A program made the position numbers and the translations under genes. Positions 1-8,839 of a stretch of 59,307 bases of DNA are shown piece by piece (within the stretch, counting starts at the first letter, position 1; each line of letters begins with the position of its first letter). Source of the DNA: Deltaproteobacteria bacterium (GTDB lineage: Bacteria; Myxococcota_A; Polyangia; HGW-17; JAJRWW01); contig JAOZUO010000030.1 in assembly GCA_029938605.1 (NCBI GenBank), positions 1 to 59,307 of the forward strand, in the 5' to 3' direction. Under the pieces are notes generated by a model. The model saw nothing but the letters and a program-made list of their open reading frames with translations, was not told the origin of the DNA and ran no database searches.

Positions 1-53
1 TGTGAATATTCGGCGGGTTATGAGCGAAACTAAATAACTTAAGTACGTCCCCC
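1..53 (+). repeat. Repeat element copy 1 (cut by window edge)
   Basis: This is the right-hand part of the ~123-bp repeat seen again at 1488-1616, 5211-5337 and 5339-5460. It contains the shared stretch GCGAAACTAAATAACTTAAG followed by TACGTCCCCC. The left part lies outside the window. An inactive peptidase fragment starts directly after it. Confidence 0.85.
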
Positions 54-60
54 TCCCCTC

Positions 61-471
61 TCCTTTTCTAGCGCCACCAGTCTGCTCACGCTTCAGCAAC
101 GCGCGAAGCAGCTCATCGACGGAGGTCAGTGGATGATGACCGCAGTCGACCATCCCAAACGTGACGCGCAGCTACTCTTCCGACAGTCACCCGTACATCA
201 TGCGTCGACGATTCGAGCGCCGCTGCTCATGTTTCATGGCTCCAAAGACATGCGCGTACCGCTGTCGGAGTCCCAACAGATGGTGAAGGCCTTGCGCTCC
301 CTAGGAAAACGCCTCACCTTCGTCGTCTATCCCCACGAGGGCCACGGCTTTCGGCACGCGTCGCACCTCATCGATTTCTATCGACGCATCGAGCTGTTTC
401 TGCATAAGCACCTGGGTGGTCACCGCGAGAGGAAGGGCCAGCTGGCAAAGGGGGTCGTGGTCCATCCCTAG
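61..471 (+). pseudogene. C-terminal remnant of an S9 (prolyl oligopeptidase-type) alpha/beta hydrolase
   Basis: The reading frame is open from the edge of the repeat to the stop at 471; the first ATG is at 133 (112 aa). It keeps the family's C-terminal hallmarks: an SPVHHA..IRAPLL strand, the acid loop HGSKDMRVPLSES with the catalytic Asp, and HEGHGF with the catalytic His. The propeller and the nucleophile-Ser GxSxGG segment are absent. S9 enzymes are usually 600 aa or more, so this is a tail fragment. It begins against repeat copy 1, which suggests that element insertion or recombination removed the rest. It is probably not functional. Confidence 0.7.
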
Positions 472-659
472 ACGCGCGACCTCGTCGAGATCCGGGCGTT
501 GGCGATGGCCGTTCGCCCTGGAAAGCAGATCGTGGATATGAATCATGCTACTATGATTACCTGTCAGACCAACGAAGTTGCCGACACACCTAAAGGCAGA
601 ATTCGAGCATTCCGCTTGGGTGCGCCCCGGCTCGACTTGCGGCGCCAACACAAGCTGGG

Positions 660-995
660 TTAGTCCTCCGGAAGGGCTCCTTGCGGGAACAGGCGATGCC
701 CCTCGAAGATCGTGAGCACTTCGACGGCCTCGTCCCGCACTCGGTAGACAATTCGGTAGGTGCGCCTGAGTACCTCGCGGATGTCCCCTCGGTCCGCGAA
801 CTCGGGCACGAGCCGTCCGGCGAGGGGCATTTCGGCGGCGCGCTCGACATCAACGATGAGACGATCCACCCAGCGCATCGCAGCGACAGGATCGTACGCA
901 GCGATGTACTCACCGATGGCCGCGAGGTCGTCCTTGGCCCGGTCGGACCAGTGGATCTCCAACGGCCGGGTTGGCACCCTTTCGTCTCCGCTCAT
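660..995 (-). CDS. ParE/RelE-family toxin
   Basis: The 111-aa protein has the compact ParE/RelE fold pattern: an N-terminal strand (EIHWSDRAKDDL), a helical hairpin (AAMRWVDRLIVDVERAA), then R-rich strands (REVLRRTYRIVYRV) and a terminal EGHRLFP. Family members cleave mRNA or poison gyrase; which one applies here cannot be told. The ATG overlaps the antitoxin stop (ATGA at 992-995), so translation is probably coupled and the toxin is second in the operon. A longer frame extends upstream, but it runs through the antitoxin gene and is low-complexity Arg/Gly, so I chose the inner ATG. Confidence 0.88.
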   Translation of the reverse strand: MSGDERVPTRPLEIHWSDRAKDDLAAIGEYIAAYDPVAAMRWVDRLIVDVERAAEMPLAGRLVPEFADRGDIREVLRRTYRIVYRVRDEAVEVLTIFEGHRLFPQGALPED

Positions 996-1285
996 TCGTC
1001 GGCGCCCCCACCGAAGCGGCGGCGCATCTCGGCGACGACCTCCTCGTGCGGGGTGACGCGGCCGGCCTCTACATCGGCCAGCCCTTGCTCGACGGCCCTC
1101 ATGAAGCGGACGTGCTCGGTCAGCTCGTCGTACGCGGCAGGAGAGAGGAGCACGGCGGCGGCCTTGCCGTTCTGGGTGATGACCACCGGCTCGGAGCTCT
1201 CTCCCAGGCGGCGCAACCACTCGGCGGCTTTGGCTTTGAAGTCGCTCACCGGGATGATGTTCTCTGAAATTCTGAGTGGTTGCAT
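992..1285 (-). CDS. Phd/YefM-family antitoxin
   Basis: This 97-aa protein has the typical Phd/YefM N-terminus (SENIIPVSDFKAKAAEWL), the VVITQNGKAAAVLLSPAAYDEL strand-helix core and a C-terminal acidic tail that would wrap the toxin. It should bind operator DNA and repress its own operon while neutralising the ParE-like partner. The ATG at 1285 is preceded by GGAGG with 5-nt spacing, which decides it over an upstream TTG at 1312. The gene is first of two, overlapping the toxin by 4 nt. Confidence 0.9.
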   Translation of the reverse strand: MQPLRISENIIPVSDFKAKAAEWLRRLGESSEPVVITQNGKAAAVLLSPAAYDELTEHVRFMRAVEQGLADVEAGRVTPHEEVVAEMRRRFGGGADE

Positions 1286-1378
1286 GACGCCCTCCGTTCC
1301 GGTGGTTCTCAAGAAAGTCTATATTCAGTCCGCCTGTAGGTCAAGTAACGGTTTTTCATCTGGACCTGGAAGTCGGCC

Positions 1379-1489
1379 ATGACCTCCCCGTCTCTTGCCG
1401 AGATCTCCCCACACGTTGGCTCCGCGAGCGGCGGCGATCTGGTCCGCCTGAGCGGCGCCGACTTCGCGGACCAGGTAGCGATCTCGTAG
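1379..1489 (+). pseudogene. IPT/TIG-domain remnant
   Basis: A 36-codon open stretch reads EISPHVGSASGGDLVRLSG.DFADQVAIS, which matches the start of an IPT/TIG immunoglobulin-like domain (xISPxxGxxxGGxxVxxxGxxF). It stops at TAG 1487-1489, exactly where repeat copy 2 begins. The natural reading is that a large exported TIG-repeat protein was truncated by the element. There is no ribosome binding site, and I do not expect expression. Confidence 0.45.
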
Positions 1490-1616
1490 TGAGTTCTGGC
1501 GGTAGCTAAGCTTCGATCGAAAAATGCGCAGTCCGCAATGCGAGGTGTGTGTTCTGTGTGAATATTCGGCGGGTTATGAGCGAAACTAAATAACTTAAGT
1601 ACGTCCCCCTCTCCCC
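1488..1616 (+). repeat. Repeat element copy 2 (full length)
   Basis: A nearly complete copy runs from AGTGAGTTCTGGCGGTAG through TTCGATCGAAAAATGCGCAG and ends GAAACTAAATAACTTAAGTA/CGTCCCCC. It is about 95% identical by eye to the copies at 5211-5337 and 5339-5460. It contains no gene. The left end abuts the TIG remnant and the right end lies close to the SHOCT gene stop. Confidence 0.9.
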
Positions 1617-1628
1617 CTCAGCGTAGGC

Positions 1629-2525
1629 TCACATCCGGCGGAGCAGCTCTTTCTTCTTTTCGGCGAACTCATCGTCGGTGAGCACGCCGGCGGCGTGGAG
1701 CTCGCCAAGCTCGTGGAGAGCGTCGGCGATCTCGCTCGCTGTCTCCTGGGGCTCCACGACGCCCAGCGCTGCCCTCTTGCGCGCCCGATCTTCCTCGGAC
1801 CTGGCCACCTTTCGCAGCTGCTTGTCCCGGGCGTTCTCCGCCTTGGGCTGTTGCTTCTTTTTCATTTTGGCCGCGGCCTTGAGCGACTTCTTGAGCGTCT
1901 CCTTGAGTGCCTTGCTCAACGCAGGCGTAAAGGAGCGCTTGCACGGATCACAGAAAAACGTCCCCTCCCGGCCGACCATTTGCAGGGTCTTGCCACACCG
2001 AGGACAGGGGATCAGCCCCTCTGTGGTACCGAACAGCCGCAACATGGGTGTGGGATCTCGCGGATCATTGGGATGGACGTCTGTGTTCCCTTCAGCTACC
2101 AGCAGCACGAACCCCAGAAACAGCCCGATCTCATCACGGGAGAGCAGCCGCAGCAGCAGCGCCTGATCGTCGAGGTGGATCCGACTCCCCAGGCGGCCGT
2201 ACCCACCACCGACCTGCGCGAGCTCGGTCCAGGGCCGACTGCCGGCGCCCCCTGTGGTCTTCCAGTGAACGCCCCAGGTCGTGACCACTGCGCCCTTGTC
2301 GGCGCGGCTCCTGGACGGCGTGTCGTTGACGATGAGCAGCACCTGCTCGCCCACCGACATCTGTGGATAGCTCGCGACATCCCCCAGCATCTCAGCAGGC
2401 GCATCGCCCCCCCTCACCAGTCGGGGCCTCAGGCCTCCGATGGCAGAGAGGTGGCTGTCCAGGTACATTTCTGCAAACGCTACCAGCGCTCGCGCGTCCT
2501 CTTCGATTCCGTTGTCCTTGGCCAT
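1629..2525 (-). CDS. SHOCT-domain protein with zinc ribbon
   Basis: The 298-aa protein has three parts. Residues 1-165 form a beta-rich region resembling bacterial PH-like domains (VLLIVNDTPSRS...VVTTWGVHWK). Residues 174-195 form a zinc ribbon (CPRCG, then CDPC). A Lys-rich helical linker (205-255) leads to a C-terminal SHOCT helix pair at 269-297 (LHELGELHAAGVLTDDEFAEK). SHOCT domains are short oligomerisation modules at protein ends. There is no signal peptide or membrane segment, so it is probably cytoplasmic. The gene stands alone. Function is unknown. Confidence 0.82.
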   Translation of the reverse strand: MAKDNGIEEDARALVAFAEMYLDSHLSAIGGLRPRLVRGGDAPAEMLGDVASYPQMSVGEQVLLIVNDTPSRSRADKGAVVTTWGVHWKTTGGAGSRPWTELAQVGGGYGRLGSRIHLDDQALLLRLLSRDEIGLFLGFVLLVAEGNTDVHPNDPRDPTPMLRLFGTTEGLIPCPRCGKTLQMVGREGTFFCDPCKRSFTPALSKALKETLKKSLKAAAKMKKKQQPKAENARDKQLRKVARSEEDRARKRAALGVVEPQETASEIADALHELGELHAAGVLTDDEFAEKKKELLRRM

Positions 2526-2641
2526 GTTCTCCGGCCTCCCGCAGAGCGATCCTTTAGTTACGTCCCCCAGAGTATCCGGGAATCCCGGGCCGACTCAAGG
2601 AGCTGGTTGTGTGCACATGGTGTTCCTCGAAAACGCGACCG

Positions 2642-3025
2642 CTAGGGCCTCTTCAGCTCGGTGGTCTCTTTCTTACTGCGGCTGTACAGGGTGAGTTTTC
2701 GGGCTTTGCGCCGGTAGGTCACCTTGTCAGTGATGCCATCGATGGACATGGACAGCTGCTTGCCCTTGACCTTGTAGGTCCCGACTTTGGTGCGGGTCTT
2801 ACCCTCATGGGTGAAGCTGATGGTAAGCTTTCCACCGGACTTGAACTGCACGATGATCTCGATAGTAAAGGGCACGAGCTTGAGGTGTCCGTTGGTCTCC
2901 ACCGAGACGACCTCCCACTTGCCGATCAGGTCCTTGGCGCCGGCGTGGGCCTCGGGGGCTGCGAAGACTGTGAGGACAACCGTCAGAAGCAGCGCGAAGC
3001 CGGTACAGAGCAGTGTCTTCTTCAT
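2642..3025 (-). CDS. Small exported lipocalin-like protein
   Basis: The 127-aa protein starts with a Sec signal peptide (MKKTLLCTGFALLLTVVLTV, cleavage near AHA-GA). The mature part has LIGKWEVVSVETNG followed by alternating strands, as in small lipocalin-like domains. I took the ATG at 3025 because the signal peptide begins there; a longer in-frame extension to 3112 has no exported character. A GGAG lies about 14 nt upstream. The ligand is unknown. Confidence 0.75.
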   Translation of the reverse strand: MKKTLLCTGFALLLTVVLTVFAAPEAHAGAKDLIGKWEVVSVETNGHLKLVPFTIEIIVQFKSGGKLTISFTHEGKTRTKVGTYKVKGKQLSMSIDGITDKVTYRRKARKLTLYSRSKKETTELKRP

Positions 3026-3244
3026 GAGGAGGCTTTTCTCCGTCGGCGGGTGTACTTGCGGATTGAACGTCGGGATCTGAGATGATTCAGCATGAGATGC
3101 TCGTTCTATCACAGTCCAATGCTCGTCATCTCCACTCCTGCACCGATGTCAGATCTTCTGGGTCATCAGGAGCAACTGGTTGGGATTCCTTCGTGCTCAT
3201 CTGGGCAGTCCAAAGAGGTTCCGAGCGCTGCACCAACATGATTC

Positions 3245-4912
3245 TCAGGGAGTTGCGTCACAGGTGGGATCCACGCTGCAGTCCGGATCGTCACAGTCGA
3301 TAAGATCGTCGAAGTCATCGTCTCCGTTGTTGCCACAGAGCTCGACGTAGGCGCTCCCCTCCCACCGCAAGCGTGGCAGTCGCTTTAAGGCGTTGGGAAA
3401 CAACAGCATCCCCCGGCGACGGGGGCCGTAGCGGAGATCGCGCACGTACCACTGCTCGACCTGGTTGTCGGGGCCCTGGTGCTCGGGCGCCGGAGTGATC
3501 TCCGTCCACCGGAGACCGTCATACTCCCACACCTCAGCCGGGTTGCCGCGCACCAGGAAAACCGTCTTGCGGCGATGGGCGTCGTACGCCAACAGAAACT
3601 CGCTTCCCGGCCTGAAAAAGGTAGGCGGATTCTCCGCGAACACCTCCACCCACTCCACTCCGTCGAACTCCCAGGTATCCACGGGCTCGTCGTCGGAAGC
3701 CGGCGAATCCCAGGTATCCCGTCCACCTCCCACGAAGATCACCCGCTGTCGGTGGCTGTCGTAGGTGAGGGCCCCGCGGCCGCGACGGTCTGGGGCCTGC
3801 ACGTCCGTCCGTCGGGCCCAGTTCACACCGTCATGCTCCCACAGGTGCCACACGCTCCCCTGGGCTCCTGCTGACGCTCCCACCATCGCCAGCGTACGAC
3901 TGCGCGCGACATCGTAGGTCAAAATGTTCGCCCAAAGTTGACTCGGGATCTCGAGCAGCGGGGGAGTCGCCTCCCATTGTGTGCCGTCGAAGCTCCAGGA
4001 CTGCTCCCAATAGTTTGCCCACATCACCACACGCTCCGCCGAGGCGTCGTAGACCATGGTCCCACCAAGGTTGCACGTGGGGGTCACCACATCGGACCGG
4101 AACACCCACTCGCCGTCGATCTCCTCCCAGGTCTCCTGTACTGGAATGACCTCGTGGTTGCCCTCGGCGTCGTACTCGACATCAGAGGCATTGAGGAGCA
4201 TCACCCAGCGATGACGTTTCCTGTCGTAAGCGACCCAGTAGTCGTTCGCGAAACGCTCCGGCAATGCCACCTCGTCGACGGCCCAGGTGGGATGCTCGGC
4301 GACGCAGTCACTGGAGCAACCATCGTGGCTCAACGCGTTGCCATCGTCGCAAGGCTCCGTGCCTTCCCTCAGGCCGTTGCCACAGTCGGGCACCGGCACC
4401 GCACAGCCGTAAGTGTCCAGGGTGCACCGGCTGGTGCAGCGCAAGACCCCACCACCCCGGCCGACAGAGTCGCAGGTCTGGCCCCGGAGATCGGCGCCAT
4501 CACAAATCTCAAAGGCGGGCTGACCGCCGTGGGAACCGTCAGCTACGCCGTCACCGCACACGCCGCAGGAACGCACGTCCAGTTGGCAGTCCGGCAGACA
4601 GCGGGCGACGCCGTGGGTAAAACCGAAATCCGAGCATGTGGGCGCCATGTCGGTGCCACGGGCGCACTCCTCTGCTGTGTCCACCACGCCGTCGTGGCAG
4701 CGGGGAAGCCGACAGTCGGGCCGACACCGGTCGGGCTCGGTGGCGGAGTGATTCTCCCAGCCGTCGTCGCACTCCTCGCCGAGATCGGGCGCCAATTCGC
4801 CGTTGCCGCAGTGGGGAGGGTAGTACACCTCATCCATGTCATCATCTAAATACGGGAACAGACAGCCGCCCAGTAGCAGCAGGCACATTGTGGGCACCCA
4901 GAATCAGTGCAT
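3245..4912 (-). CDS. Cys-rich/kelch-like lipoprotein with an apparent TGA at codon 3
   Basis: From the GTG at 4897 the frame encodes 550 aa. It has a short lipobox signal (MCLLLLGGC), several DUF4215/myxococcal Cys-rich repeats (CGDGV.DG..EICDG, CGNGLREGTEPCDDGN), kelch-like W/D repeats from about 210 to 500 (TWEFDGVEWVEV, WEYDGLRWTEI) and a MopE-like C-terminus (CGNNGDDDFDDLIDCDDPDC). A better start lies upstream in frame: ATG at 4912 with GGAG at good spacing, reading M-H-stop-F-W-V-P-T-M-C. The stop TGA at 4904-4906 would be Arg if it were CGA. The gene may be silenced by a nonsense change, or use the GTG. The predicted location is the outer membrane surface. Confidence 0.75.
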
Positions 4913-5106
4913 GGTGTCTTCTCCTCGTCGGACCAACGCGAAGGGACCACTGCAACATTCGGGCCGGCGCAACGTTATGCTCCATATGCGACTCTGAACG
5001 GGCCAGATGACGATTTGCCCCCCGCATTCTGTGGTGGCCCGGATACACCTGTGGCACAAGCACAACACCACGATTGATCTGGACGACCCCAGAGTGTCGT
5101 GTACCC

Positions 5107-5140
5107 GGAGCAGGGAAGGGACGGGAGCAGGGAAGGGACG
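5107..5140. repeat. Short tandem repeat GGAGCAGGGAAGGGACG x2
   Basis: Two adjacent ~17-bp units read GGAGCAGGGAAGGGAC. The second unit runs into the inverted repeat end at 5135. It lies just outside the element array and may mark an old junction. Confidence 0.7.
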
Positions 5141-5161
5141 TACTTAAGTAATTAAGTTTCG
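5135..5161 (-). repeat. Inverted partial copy of the repeat terminus
   Basis: GGGACGTACTTAAGTAATTA followed by AGTTTCG is the near-exact reverse complement of the right end of the direct copies (CGAAACTAAATAACTTAAGT/ACGTCCC). Together with the direct copy ends at 5337 and 5460, the cluster has terminal inverted repeats and could fold as a long hairpin, as in REPIN or MITE elements. Confidence 0.75.
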
Positions 5162-5210
5162 TCTGTATCGTTTTGGAAATACTGGAGGAAAGCTGGTCCA
5201 GGCTTGATCA

Positions 5211-5337
5211 AGTGAGTTCCGGCGGTATCTAAGCTTCGATCGAAAAATGCGCAGTCCGCAATGCGAGGTGTGTGTTCTGTGTGAATATTCAGCGGGTTAT
5301 GAGCGAAACTAAATAACTTAAGTACGTCCCCCTCTCC
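5211..5337 (+). repeat. Repeat element copy 3 (full length)
   Basis: Full copy from AGTGAGTTCCGGCGGTATCT to the CGTCCCCCTCTCC end. It is followed after 1-2 nt by copy 4, giving a tandem with a period of 123 bp (GGCGGTATCT at 5221 and again at 5344). The two tandem copies are identical over nearly their whole length, which points to recent duplication. Confidence 0.92.
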
Positions 5338-5338
5338 T

Positions 5339-5460
5339 GCTCCGGCGGTATCTAAGCTTCGATCGAAAAATGCGCAGTCCGCAATGCGAGGTGTGTGTTC
5401 TGTGTGAATATTCAGCGGGTTATGAGCGAAACTAAATAACTTAAGTACGTCCCCCTCTCC
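5339..5460 (+). repeat. Repeat element copy 4 (tandem with copy 3)
   Basis: Second unit of the 123-bp tandem pair. Read on the minus strand, both units are open and encode the same ~31-residue peptide twice. That explains a long minus-strand open frame here, which I do not treat as a gene. Confidence 0.92.
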
Positions 5461-5484
5461 CCCCCATTCTGCACCCGCCGCAGG

Positions 5485-5516
5485 TTCGCACCCCCGCGGG
5501 TTCGTACCCCCGCGGG
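5485..5516. repeat. 16-bp tandem repeat TTCGYACCCCCGCGGG x2
   Basis: Two exact 16-bp units (one C/T difference) are followed by a decayed third. They contain CCCGCGGG palindromes directly upstream of the YchJ-like gene. No function is evident. Confidence 0.7.
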
Positions 5517-5568
5517 TTCGCAGGTTCGTGGGTTGAAGTCGCAAGCCTTGCCTGATAATGAACCGTAC

Positions 5569-6069
5569 GTGAACACCACCTCCTGCGAATGCGGATCCGG
5601 CCGGCCCTTTCCGGCGTGTTGTGGACCTTTCCTTGACGGTGTGGTCCAACCAGTGACCGCCGAGGCTCTGATGCGCTCGCGCTATGTCGCCTACGCTCGA
5701 CAGGCCATCGACTACCTCGAGACCACCAGCGGCGGGGAGGCCCGGCGGACTTTCCAACGCAGCCAGGTCGCCCACTGGGCACGATCTGCGCGCTTCATCG
5801 GTCTCGACGTCATTGCGTGCGAGGCCGGCGGACCAGAGGACTCCGAGGGCATGGTCGAGTTCACGGCGACCTTCGAAGAGCGGGGCCGGGTGCAAAAGCT
5901 ACACGAACGCTCACGCTTTGCCCGGGAACACGGCGCCTTGGACAGCGCCTGGCGTTACATGGGCTCTGATAGCGCGCGGCCGGTTCGACGCGAGCACTCC
6001 AAGGTCGGCCGAAACGCGCCCTGCCCCTGTGGGAGCGGTCGGAAGTACAAACGGTGCTGCGGACGCTAG
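5569..6069 (+). CDS. ychJ: YchJ-family (UPF0225) SEC-C motif protein
   Basis: The 166-aa protein has an N-terminal SEC-C zinc motif ([16 protein letters not shown]), the conserved YchJ core with its [13 protein letters not shown] segment and an NTF2-like strand region ([12 protein letters not shown]), and a second SEC-C motif at the C-terminus ([18 protein letters not shown]). The cellular role of the family is unsettled. The start is uncertain: I chose GTG 5569, which aligns with family N-termini, but TTG codons at 5533 and 5548 are in frame and none has a strong Shine-Dalgarno. The gene stands alone beside the repeat cluster. Confidence 0.85.
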   Translation: MNTTSCECGSGRPFPACCGPFLDGVVQPVTAEALMRSRYVAYARQAIDYLETTSGGEARRTFQRSQVAHWARSARFIGLDVIACEAGGPEDSEGMVEFTATFEERGRVQKLHERSRFAREHGALDSAWRYMGSDSARPVRREHSKVGRNAPCPCGSGRKYKRCCGR

Positions 6070-6102
6070 CGAAGCCATCCCGTAGGTTTCGAGTCCAGCG
6101 GC

Positions 6103-7536
6103 TCAGTCCTTGAAGCTGTCAGCGGAAAGGTGATGCCTCTTCATCAAAGCCGAAAAGTTGGATCTCTTCATGCCAACCGTTGCGGATGCCTGGGATATAT
6201 TTCCGTGGCAGGCCTTGAGGGCCTTTTCGAGAAAGGCTCGGTGGATGCGTCCGAAGGTCTCGTCCATAACCTGCTTCTTTACGGCATTGAGCTCGTCGAC
6301 CGTATCCGGGATGGAATCCCCACCCATGAAATATCTGCCTTGCATGTGATTCAACACAAAACCCGGATCCAGTAGTTGCCCGTCAGACATGATTACCAGC
6401 CGCTCGACGACATTGCGGAGCTGTCTGACGTTTCCCGGCCAGCGGTAGTCCACCAGCGCCTCCAGGGCTTCGTCCGAAAAGCCCTCGATCCGCTTTCCTG
6501 CCTTTCGGCAGAAGTGTCTGAGAAAGTGGTAGACGAGGATCGCGATGTCCTCCGAACGCTCGCGTAGCGGAGGCAGATAGATCGGTATCACGTTGAGGCG
6601 ATAGAACAGGTCCTCTCGGAAATCGCCCCCATCGACCATCTGCTGAAGATCCTGGTTCGTCGCGGCGATCAGCCGGACGTTGGCCTTCCGGGTGTGACTC
6701 GCACCCACGGGCTTATATTCGCGGGCTTCGAGAACGCGCAGGAGCTTGGCTTGAATCTCGAGGCTCAGGTTCGCCACGTCGTCAAGAAACAGCGTACCGT
6801 TCTCAGCTACTTCGAAAACGCCTTTCTTCGCCGCCACCGCGCCGGTGAAGGCTCCCTTGACGTGTCCAAAGAGCTCGCTTTCCAACAGATTGGAGGCCAG
6901 GGTGCTGCCGTCTATTGCCACGAACTGCCGAGCGGCTCTGTTGCTGTGGGTATGGATAGCTCGGGCAAACAGCTCCTTGCCGGTTCCGCTTTCGCCGTAG
7001 ATCAGCACCGTTGTGTCAGTGGGCGCCACCCGAACGACCTGCTCAAAGGTCTCGAGCATTCTTGGGTGCTCACCCACGATGTTGTCAAATCCGAACTGGT
7101 CGATGAGTTGTTCGCGAAGGGCCAGGTTCTCTTCGGTGAGTCGCTTCAACTTGAGGGCGCGCTCCACCACCAAAACGAGCTCATCGTCGTCGAAGGGCTT
7201 GGGGAGGTAGTCGAATGCGCCGATCTTCATGGCTTCCACTGCGTTTCGCACCGTGGAGTATCCCGTCATGATGATCACACAGATGCTAGGCTTTTCGGAC
7301 ATCACCGCACGGAGGATCTCCATGCCATCGAAGTCGGGAAGCTTGAGGTCCAGCAGTAAGATATCGAACGATCCTTGCCGAATCGCCTGCAGCCCTGACT
7401 TGCCCGTAGAACGGCTGTCGGTCTGGTATCCCTGGTCCTCGAGAATCATGCAGCAAGCGCCACGGATACTGCGCTCGTCTTCGATGACGAGGACCCGAGC
7501 GGCGGCTTCTGCTTGGCGTACCTGCTGTTGACTCAC
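6103..7536 (-). CDS. NtrC-type sigma-54 response regulator
   Basis: 477 aa. A receiver domain (about 12-125) carries phosphoacceptor Asp63 (LLLDLKLPD) and the KPF lysine. The AAA+ domain (about 150-385) has Walker A GESGTGKE, an intact GAFTGA loop at 228-233 for sigma-54 contact, and Walker B LFLDDV. A C-terminal helix-turn-helix (ISQASATVGMKRSNFSALMK) follows. It is co-transcribed with the upstream histidine kinase, overlapping by 4 nt (GTGA), and starts at GTG. It diverges from the formate dehydrogenase operon, which has a -24/-12 promoter, so it is the likely activator of that operon. Confidence 0.95.
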   Translation of the reverse strand: MSQQQVRQAEAAARVLVIEDERSIRGACCMILEDQGYQTDSRSTGKSGLQAIRQGSFDILLLDLKLPDFDGMEILRAVMSEKPSICVIIMTGYSTVRNAVEAMKIGAFDYLPKPFDDDELVLVVERALKLKRLTEENLALREQLIDQFGFDNIVGEHPRMLETFEQVVRVAPTDTTVLIYGESGTGKELFARAIHTHSNRAARQFVAIDGSTLASNLLESELFGHVKGAFTGAVAAKKGVFEVAENGTLFLDDVANLSLEIQAKLLRVLEAREYKPVGASHTRKANVRLIAATNQDLQQMVDGGDFREDLFYRLNVIPIYLPPLRERSEDIAILVYHFLRHFCRKAGKRIEGFSDEALEALVDYRWPGNVRQLRNVVERLVIMSDGQLLDPGFVLNHMQGRYFMGGDSIPDTVDELNAVKKQVMDETFGRIHRAFLEKALKACHGNISQASATVGMKRSNFSALMKRHHLSADSFKD

Positions 7537-8816
7537 GTCGTGCCTGCCGATCTGTCTTCGAGTGCGGGAGTCTTATGCCGTTGCGTTGGAAGCACGACGG
7601 TGAACATGGTCCCGTGGCCGGGCTGACTGGAAACGGTGATCATGCCCAGATGATTGTGGACAATTCCGTAGGTCACCGCCAGGCCCAGCCCGGTTCCTGT
7701 GGCTTTGGTGGAGTAGAAGGGCTCGAAGATCCGTTCGACGGTCTCCGGGCTCATCCCGCAACCGTCGTCGCTGATCTCGACAACGAGTCGGTTTGTGTCG
7801 TGCTCCACATGACCACTGATATGGATAGTCCCATGGTTCTCGATGGCCTCGACGGCATTGAGCAGTAGATTGATAAACACCTGCTCCATCTGATTGGCGT
7901 CGATACACACCTCCGGTACCTCTTCGGCCAGGTCAAGTTGAAGTTGTACCTGGTGGAGATGGAACTCGTTCTCCAACACCGCAGTAGCCTTCTTAATGAC
8001 CGCGAGGATGTCCGTGAGCTCCTTTCGTGGCTCACGATCACGCGAGAACTCCAGCAGGTTCTGGATGATCTCGCGGCACCGTGTCGCCTCTTCGACGATG
8101 ACCTGAAGACCGTCAAAGACCGGTCCATCGCGGGGGACCTTTTTGCTGAGCCGGGAGCCGTAGAGCATGATTCCGGCCAGAGGGTTGTTGATTTCGTGGG
8201 CAATACCGGCGGCCATTCGCCCAAGGGCCGACAGTTTCTCTGTGTGTAGCGCCAGGTGGTCATACTCAATGCGCTGGGTTTCGATGAGCTGAGCCTTGTC
8301 AATCGCGCTCGCACACTGCTCAGCGATGGAGATCAGAAAGTTCTTCTCCACCTGGCCCAGTTTCCGTGTCTCAGTAAAGTGCAGGCGTAACAGCCCCACC
8401 AGCGGGCTCTGCACAATCAGTGGCACGTCGAGCATCATCCGGATGCCCTCCTTCCACGCCTCCTGTGGGCACTGACACGCCTCACGTGGGCACAGAACCC
8501 GCGAGTCGTTGAGGATGTCGTGGATGAGTACCACCTCGTTTTGCTGGCACAGCTCATCGATCAGCTCGAGATTCGAGGCCGGGCCCTTGCAGACATATTT
8601 TTCGCCCAGACCGTAGGCAGCACGCCACTCGATCTCATTGGTATCGACATTGACGATGCGGACGAGGGCTCCCCGCGCGTCCAGAGCCTCGACGGTTTTG
8701 CGGGCCACGATCTCCAGCACTTGGACCACGGACGTTGAGGAGTGGACATGGAGTGACGTTCGGATGGAACGAATCGCGTCATGCAGCACGGGCATCCGGT
8801 CGACGATAAATTCCAC
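7533..8816 (-). CDS. GAF-domain sensor histidine kinase
   Basis: 427 aa with no membrane segment, so it is a cytoplasmic sensor. A GAF domain (about 25-175) contains a cysteine cluster C109-x4-C-x-C (LCPREACQCPQEAW) that could sense redox state or bind a metal. The HisKA motif AGIAHEINNPLAGI holds His207, and the ATPase domain has DANQMEQVFINLLLNA, DDGCGM and GTGLGLAV boxes. GTG start with a GAGGTG upstream. It forms a two-gene operon with the NtrC-type regulator. It probably reports formate, redox or metabolic state to control the divergent fdh genes. Confidence 0.93.
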   Translation of the reverse strand: MEFIVDRMPVLHDAIRSIRTSLHVHSSTSVVQVLEIVARKTVEALDARGALVRIVNVDTNEIEWRAAYGLGEKYVCKGPASNLELIDELCQQNEVVLIHDILNDSRVLCPREACQCPQEAWKEGIRMMLDVPLIVQSPLVGLLRLHFTETRKLGQVEKNFLISIAEQCASAIDKAQLIETQRIEYDHLALHTEKLSALGRMAAGIAHEINNPLAGIMLYGSRLSKKVPRDGPVFDGLQVIVEEATRCREIIQNLLEFSRDREPRKELTDILAVIKKATAVLENEFHLHQVQLQLDLAEEVPEVCIDANQMEQVFINLLLNAVEAIENHGTIHISGHVEHDTNRLVVEISDDGCGMSPETVERIFEPFYSTKATGTGLGLAVTYGIVHNHLGMITVSSQPGHGTMFTVVLPTQRHKTPALEDRSAGTT

Positions 8817-8839
8817 AGCGCACCTCTTTTACTTTGCTT

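Noticed and set aside
133..471. An intact small esterase
   Set aside because: It has the Asp and His of the triad but no nucleophile-Ser segment, so it is a fragment of a larger S9 enzyme.
4904..4906. TGA as a selenocysteine codon in the lipoprotein signal
   Set aside because: A signal-peptide position is not a plausible Sec site, and I saw no SECIS-like hairpin directly after it. A nonsense mutation or a downstream GTG start is simpler.
5211..5460. Possible CRISPR-like array
   Set aside because: Only two adjacent units without spacers, and the unit length of 123 bp is far from CRISPR repeats.
5152..5895. A 247-codon minus-strand open frame containing a 31-residue peptide twice
   Set aside because: The duplicated peptide is just the translated 123-bp tandem repeat, and the rest lies antisense to the YchJ-like gene. 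There is no ribosome binding site or family signal.
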